Below are positions 60,417 through 64,000 of a stretch of DNA of 64,000 nt, piece after piece. Each line of letters opens with the position of its first letter. Positions within the stretch are counted from its first letter, which is position 1. The position numbers and the translations under genes were made by a program. The notes under the pieces are model-generated. The model had not been told where the DNA came from, did no database searches, and was given only the letters and a program-made list of their open reading frames with translations. The DNA comes from Acetobacter malorum (GTDB taxonomy: Bacteria > Pseudomonadota > Alphaproteobacteria > Acetobacterales > Acetobacteraceae), in assembly GCF_001580615.1 (NCBI RefSeq), contig NZ_LHZC01000056.1:124001-188000 (forward strand). Direction: 5' to 3'.

Positions 60417-62750
60417 ATGACACGCCGTTCCCCAACCACCATCCCAAGCGCTCTTATCAGGGGCAGCCATCAAACAGTTCGGCGCAAACTGGCTCTGACA
60501 GCACTCCTTTTGGGTACGACGTCAGCTCTTCCTGCTTTTGCAGCCAAAGTTGATAGCCAACCTCACACTTACAAAAGCAGTGCCACGCAAAACAGATCTG
60601 TTTCAAAGGCATCCGCAGCGTCTCGGTCTAAAGTGCGCGCGCCTCGCAGAAGCACCTCTTCTGAAGATATTCAGGTCACACAAGCGCGGACGGCGCACTT
60701 TCATTCCCAGCCTGGCACAGTGAATGTCATGAGCGGAAAAGAGCTTCGTGAGCTGCATGTGGAAAGCCCCAAAGAAATTGCGGCTTATACCCCGGGTGTA
60801 ACAGCCGTGAATGCGACCTCTGGCAGTTCGCCTATTTTCTCGATCCGAGGCGTCGGGCTGGATGACTACGTAGGCACCAATATGGGCGGTATTGGTATCT
60901 ATCTGGATGGCGTGTTTGCACCGTATGCCGCGCTTTATAATGGGCAGATGCTTGATATTGAAAATGTTGTCGTGGCAAAGGGGCCACAAGGCTTCGATAT
61001 GGGCCGCAGCACAACAGGTGGCAGCGTCAACATTTCATCCGTCAAACCTTCTGACAAATTTGGCGGTTATCTGGACTGGGGATATAGCAGCTATAACACC
61101 AGCACAGGCAAATTTGCCGTCAATGTTCCCATTACAGATAAAATTTCAAACCGAACGGCCTTTAGCTATACCAAAGGCGATGGCTGGCAGCATGATCTGA
61201 ACACCAACAAACGCTATGGTGCGCAGGATATTCTGGCCATCAGGAATCTCACAAAATTCCAGATTGATGATAAAACGTCAGCACTTTTAAATATCCATTA
61301 TACACGGGACCGGGGCACCCCTATGTCCCCTCAGAACACCCAGGCTGATGCCGTTAACGGCTTTCCTGTTGGCACCATTGGGGTCAGCTCAGATGCCTAT
61401 TACAACAGGGTGAATGTTGGGCAGAACCGGGTTGGCCGTAATGAAAACGGTGGCGGTGCCTCCCTGTCTTTCGAACGTATTTTTGATTTCGGTGTTTTCA
61501 CGTCACAGACTGCCATAGATCTGTATCGCAGAAATATTTATGACAACTACGATGGTGAATCTGTCCAGGTTTCTGATTATCACTGGAATGATACCTATCT
61601 GGCACAGTCGCATGATATGCATCTGCGCACCAATATTGCCAAAATATTCCATTTAACCGTTGGCATTTACGAATCTTACGACAAAATTGATGGTGATTAT
61701 ACCAGTAGTCGTGGCTTCCTGTTTGATATGCCCGAAGAAAATATGACCAACCATTTCAGTCAGCAAAACCTGTCTACCGGGGTGTATGTCAACACCGTAA
61801 CCAATATTACCCATAATCTGGACTTCATCGCTTCCGGGCGCTTCTCTTATGATGAGCGTGGGTTCCATGGGGGCACACGGGACATGAACGGCGCTGTAAC
61901 GGGCACGCCGGGCGGCACCCTGTCTTACCTCAACACAAGCCATAATTATGAGCGTTTCACGGGCCGCGTCGGGTTGCGTTATACGGTTGTACCCGGCACC
62001 TACCTTTATGGTACGATTTCTAACGGGTTTAAGGCAGGAACATACTTTGCTGCCCCTGTCTCAGCATCGCAGGCCCTTGATTACGTCCGTCCGGAAAACC
62101 TGATTGCTTACGAAGTCGGTGTCAAATCAAGCCTTTTCAAAAACAAGCTGATGCTTGAAGGTTCTTTGTTTGATTACGAATATCATAACAGACAGACCCT
62201 GTTTGTTGCGGAAATGCCGGGAAATATCACGTCCCTGAGCCTGGGCACAATTTCACGGGCCCGCACCAGAGGTGGTGAGGTTTCTTCCACCATACATGAT
62301 GTGATACCCAATCTTGATCTCAGAGGATCCTTTGCCTACCTCGACGCGCAGGCAACGTCCGCAGTGAACAATATTGGCGGCCTGCCCCTTCTTTCCAATG
62401 TAAATGCCCACTCTGCCCTGCCGTTTGCTCCCCGTTTTTCATGGAGCGCCGTTGCACGGTACGGGGTTGATATCAGTCGCTACCGTGTGACATTGCAGGC
62501 CAGTTACACATGGAAAGACAATATGCTTGTGGCATTGGGAGACCCCAACGGTCAGACCAACAAAATTGGCTCCATGGGTCTGCGTATGGAGTTCGCTCCT
62601 AAAACCAGTAAATGGTCGGCAGCAGTGTATGTGGACAATATGCTCGACAAACACGGCAATGTTTATTCCTTCACAGGGAGTGACAACAGCCGGGCGCAGT
62701 ATTTGCAAACACCTCGGTGGGTTGGTGTCGATCTGCACTATAATTTCTGA
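60417..62750 (+). CDS. TonB-dependent outer-membrane receptor
   Basis: A 777-aa receptor. A long N-terminal signal region (about 40 residues, with 'LALTALLLGTTSALPAFAAK') is followed by a Ser/Ala-rich linker. The plug shows 'VNVMSGKELRELHVESPKEI' (about 101-120), 'IFSIRGVGLDDYVGTNMGGI' and 'VAKGPQGFDMGRSTTGGSVN'. The barrel ends in Phe (...WVGVDLHYNF). The plug type is that of sphingomonad/acetic-acid-bacterial receptors for non-iron ligands. Placed with a polar amino acid ABC importer and LysR, it likely brings the same scarce or bulky compound through the outer membrane. Confidence 0.92.
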   Translation: MTRRSPTTIPSALIRGSHQTVRRKLALTALLLGTTSALPAFAAKVDSQPHTYKSSATQNRSVSKASAASRSKVRAPRRSTSSEDIQVTQARTAHFHSQPGTVNVMSGKELRELHVESPKEIAAYTPGVTAVNATSGSSPIFSIRGVGLDDYVGTNMGGIGIYLDGVFAPYAALYNGQMLDIENVVVAKGPQGFDMGRSTTGGSVNISSVKPSDKFGGYLDWGYSSYNTSTGKFAVNVPITDKISNRTAFSYTKGDGWQHDLNTNKRYGAQDILAIRNLTKFQIDDKTSALLNIHYTRDRGTPMSPQNTQADAVNGFPVGTIGVSSDAYYNRVNVGQNRVGRNENGGGASLSFERIFDFGVFTSQTAIDLYRRNIYDNYDGESVQVSDYHWNDTYLAQSHDMHLRTNIAKIFHLTVGIYESYDKIDGDYTSSRGFLFDMPEENMTNHFSQQNLSTGVYVNTVTNITHNLDFIASGRFSYDERGFHGGTRDMNGAVTGTPGGTLSYLNTSHNYERFTGRVGLRYTVVPGTYLYGTISNGFKAGTYFAAPVSASQALDYVRPENLIAYEVGVKSSLFKNKLMLEGSLFDYEYHNRQTLFVAEMPGNITSLSLGTISRARTRGGEVSSTIHDVIPNLDLRGSFAYLDAQATSAVNNIGGLPLLSNVNAHSALPFAPRFSWSAVARYGVDISRYRVTLQASYTWKDNMLVALGDPNGQTNKIGSMGLRMEFAPKTSKWSAAVYVDNMLDKHGNVYSFTGSDNSRAQYLQTPRWVGVDLHYNF

Positions 62751-62758
62751 CCATCTGC

Positions 62759-62795
62759 GCTGGGTTCAGCATCCCCTATCTGAACCCAGCTTTTT
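62759..62795 (+). terminator. Rho-independent terminator after the TonB receptor gene
   Basis: GCTGGGTTCAG (62759-62769) and CTGAACCCAGC (62780-62790) form a perfect 11-bp stem with a 10-base loop, followed directly by TTTTT. It lies eight bases past the receptor stop and 15 bases before the next gene, so the TIM-barrel and oxygenase genes depend on readthrough or on a promoter inside this region. Confidence 0.88.
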
Positions 62796-62809
62796 CCCAG
62801 GAAATTTCT

Positions 62810-63673
62810 ATGCGCCTTGAGGTGTTTAAAACGTTATGGGGTGACAGTCGCCCGTGGCAATGCGCCGCAGAGGAAGCGAAAGCCGCTGGCTTTACCGGTC
62901 TTGAAGGCCGAATTCCCTCCACCCACACAGACGCACGCCGGAACGCTCAAATCCTGACGGATGAAAATATGCCTTACATTGGCATCATCATGACGGGAGG
63001 TGGCGTGATACCCAAACAGTCGTGTAGCATAGAAGAGCATCTGGAAGATCTAAAGCAGGCGCTTGATCGTGCGGCCCTTATGGCCCCTCGCTTTGTTAAT
63101 GTTCTGGGAGGGAATGACCGTTGGGGCGCCAGTAAGCAGGCAGACTTCATAAACAAAGCCTACGCCATCGCACAGGAGGCTGGAATTCTTTGTGTGTTTG
63201 AAACACACCGTTCCAGAATTCTGGCAAACCCATGGGTTACGCTGGATGTTTTACCGCATCTGGAAAGCAATATTCTTTTCACACTGGATATAAGCCACTG
63301 GGTTGTCTGCTGTGAACGGCTGCTTAATGACCCGGAAGATGACTTCAGTGCCTTTTTCAAAAGGGTGCATCATATACAGGCCCGCATCGGGTATGATCAG
63401 GGGCCACAAGTCCCGCACCCAGCAGCACCTGAGTACACGGCCGCCCGAAAGTTCCATCAAAACGTGTGGGAACAAATCTGGCGATCTCAACAGGAACGGG
63501 GTTACAGCACCTCCACCCTCACGCCAGAATGCGGACCGGATGGATACGTCCATACCCTTCCCTTTACCAACGCCCCCATAGCCGATCTATGGGACCTGAA
63601 TAAATGGATTGGCCAGACAGAGCAGGCCCACTTCAAACAAATCTTCTCTTCGCAAGCTGAACTGGACAGATGA
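62810..63673 (+). CDS. Sugar phosphate isomerase/epimerase-like TIM-barrel protein
   Basis: A 287-aa AP-endonuclease-2-like barrel. Candidate metal ligands are in '[19 protein letters not shown]' (Glu near 130), '[13 protein letters not shown]' (Asp and His near 162), 'VHHIQARIG' (His near 187) and '[11 protein letters not shown]' (Glu near 245). It belongs to the same superfamily as the protein encoded at 28573 but is not closely similar. The stop overlaps the start of the oxygenase gene as ATGA, so both act together. The reaction cannot be fixed; many members rearrange or cleave polyols, keto sugars or hydroxy acids. Confidence 0.85.
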   Translation: MRLEVFKTLWGDSRPWQCAAEEAKAAGFTGLEGRIPSTHTDARRNAQILTDENMPYIGIIMTGGGVIPKQSCSIEEHLEDLKQALDRAALMAPRFVNVLGGNDRWGASKQADFINKAYAIAQEAGILCVFETHRSRILANPWVTLDVLPHLESNILFTLDISHWVVCCERLLNDPEDDFSAFFKRVHHIQARIGYDQGPQVPHPAAPEYTAARKFHQNVWEQIWRSQQERGYSTSTLTPECGPDGYVHTLPFTNAPIADLWDLNKWIGQTEQAHFKQIFSSQAELDR

Positions 63674-64000
63674 TTATGACAGAAACCGCTACCTTCACAT
63701 CCATTCCTGTCGTCAATATCGCTGGACTGTACAGCGAGACGTTAGAGGACCGTATGGCTGTCGCTCAACACCTTGGGGACGCGGCCCGCAACGTGGGTTT
63801 TCTGTATATTGCAGGCCACCACGTTCCGGCAGATGTCATTCAAGGCGTGCGTGATGCAGCCAAGGCCTTTTTCGCGCAGCCTTTTGAGCGGAAGATGGAC
63901 TATTATATTGGTGCTTCGGAAACGCATAAGGGCTTTGTACCCGAAGGCGAGGAAGTCTACGGCAGTGGTCGGCCTGACCATAAAGAAGCTTTTGATATTG
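63670..64000 (+). CDS. Isopenicillin-N-synthase-like 2-oxoglutarate/Fe(II) oxygenase, 3' end cut by window
   Basis: Only the first 110 codons or so are visible. They read as the N-terminal DIOX_N domain of IPNS-family oxygenases: '[20 protein letters not shown]' after the start, '[20 protein letters not shown]', '[15 protein letters not shown]' and '[20 protein letters not shown]'. The catalytic HxD...H iron site and the 2-oxoglutarate Arg lie beyond the window. The ATG at 63670 overlaps the previous stop (ATGA); an ATG at 63676 is also in frame. Related proteins include GA oxidases, DAOCS and the arginine-dependent ethylene-forming enzyme, so the exact reaction is open. Confidence 0.88.
   Translation, partial: MIMTETATFTSIPVVNIAGLYSETLEDRMAVAQHLGDAARNVGFLYIAGHHVPADVIQGVRDAAKAFFAQPFERKMDYYIGASETHKGFVPEGEEVYGSGRPDHKEAFDI

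Noticed and set aside
1..64000. CRISPR arrays, tRNA or rRNA genes, insertion sequences and prophage
   Set aside because: No direct-repeat arrays, no cloverleaf-type sequences, no transposase or integrase proteins were found on either strand by eye; a tRNAscan-SE and ISfinder search would settle this.

Overview
The window reads as chromosomal DNA of a Gram-negative alphaproteobacterium, most likely an acetic acid bacterium (Acetobacteraceae). This is an inference from moderate-to-high G+C, the dense mix of TonB-dependent receptors, an OprB-type porin, a GMC alcohol dehydrogenase, a MauG-like di-haem peroxidase and RND efflux, and the many LysR/TetR/AraC switches. No rRNA, tRNA, CRISPR array, insertion sequence or phage gene was recognised. 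The window looks like an accessory, metabolically specialised stretch built from self-contained, locally regulated modules.

Layout. (1) 1-3300: the end of a response-regulator receiver domain, then a btuFCD-like cobalamin ABC importer (minus strand) behind a well-preserved cobalamin riboswitch. (2) 3330-7076: a small YidB/DUF937-like gene and a three-gene polysaccharide cluster (two GT4 glycosyltransferases and a GINT1_N-type propeller protein). (3) 7217-16288: a di-haem peroxidase, a flavoprotein monooxygenase and its coupled LysR regulator, divergent from a CMD/AhpD fusion protein, an MHS-type MFS transporter and a TonB-dependent receptor. (4) 16552-23092: one operon tetR-SMR-RND adaptor-RND pump-outer membrane lipoprotein, with a near-perfect palindrome filling the spacer of its promoter. 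A decayed ZIP transporter tail lies beside it. (5) 23607-26490: an MFS anion/sugar-acid transporter and an OprB porin.

(6) 26861-38290: a catabolic block of ALDH-GMC dehydrogenase, a CoA-transferase, and acyl-CoA dehydrogenase-SDR-DUF993-TIM barrel-etfB-etfA, with its own TetR regulator. Three copies of a 16-bp motif (AAGTAACYAAYTGGTT) sit in the same orientation before the three minus-strand transcription units, so the block looks like one regulon for alcohol to aldehyde to acid to acyl-CoA oxidation of an unknown substrate. (7) 38305-42548: AraC, MFS efflux, LysR and SDR genes. (8) 42644-53071: a complete Nit1C cluster (MSMEG_0572/Sll0783, Nit6803-type nitrilase, radical SAM, GNAT, AIR-synthase-like, glycosyltransferase, MSMEG_0570, MSMEG_0569 flavoprotein), translationally coupled for much of its length and followed by an acyl-CoA synthetase. 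A MocR-type PLP regulator lies upstream, and the motif CATACAAT is repeated in both promoter regions.

(9) 53324-64000: a divergent cluster that looks like uptake and breakdown of a guanidino/ureido compound. On the minus strand are an amidinotransferase/deiminase-fold hydrolase, a D-2-hydroxyacid dehydrogenase and an M20 carbamoylase-type amidohydrolase. On the plus strand are LysR, a fused binding protein-permease, an ABC ATPase, a TonB-dependent receptor, a sugar-phosphate-isomerase-like TIM barrel and the start of an isopenicillin-N-synthase-like 2-oxoglutarate/Fe(II) oxygenase cut off by the window edge. The best candidates for undescribed biology are modules 6, 8 and 9.
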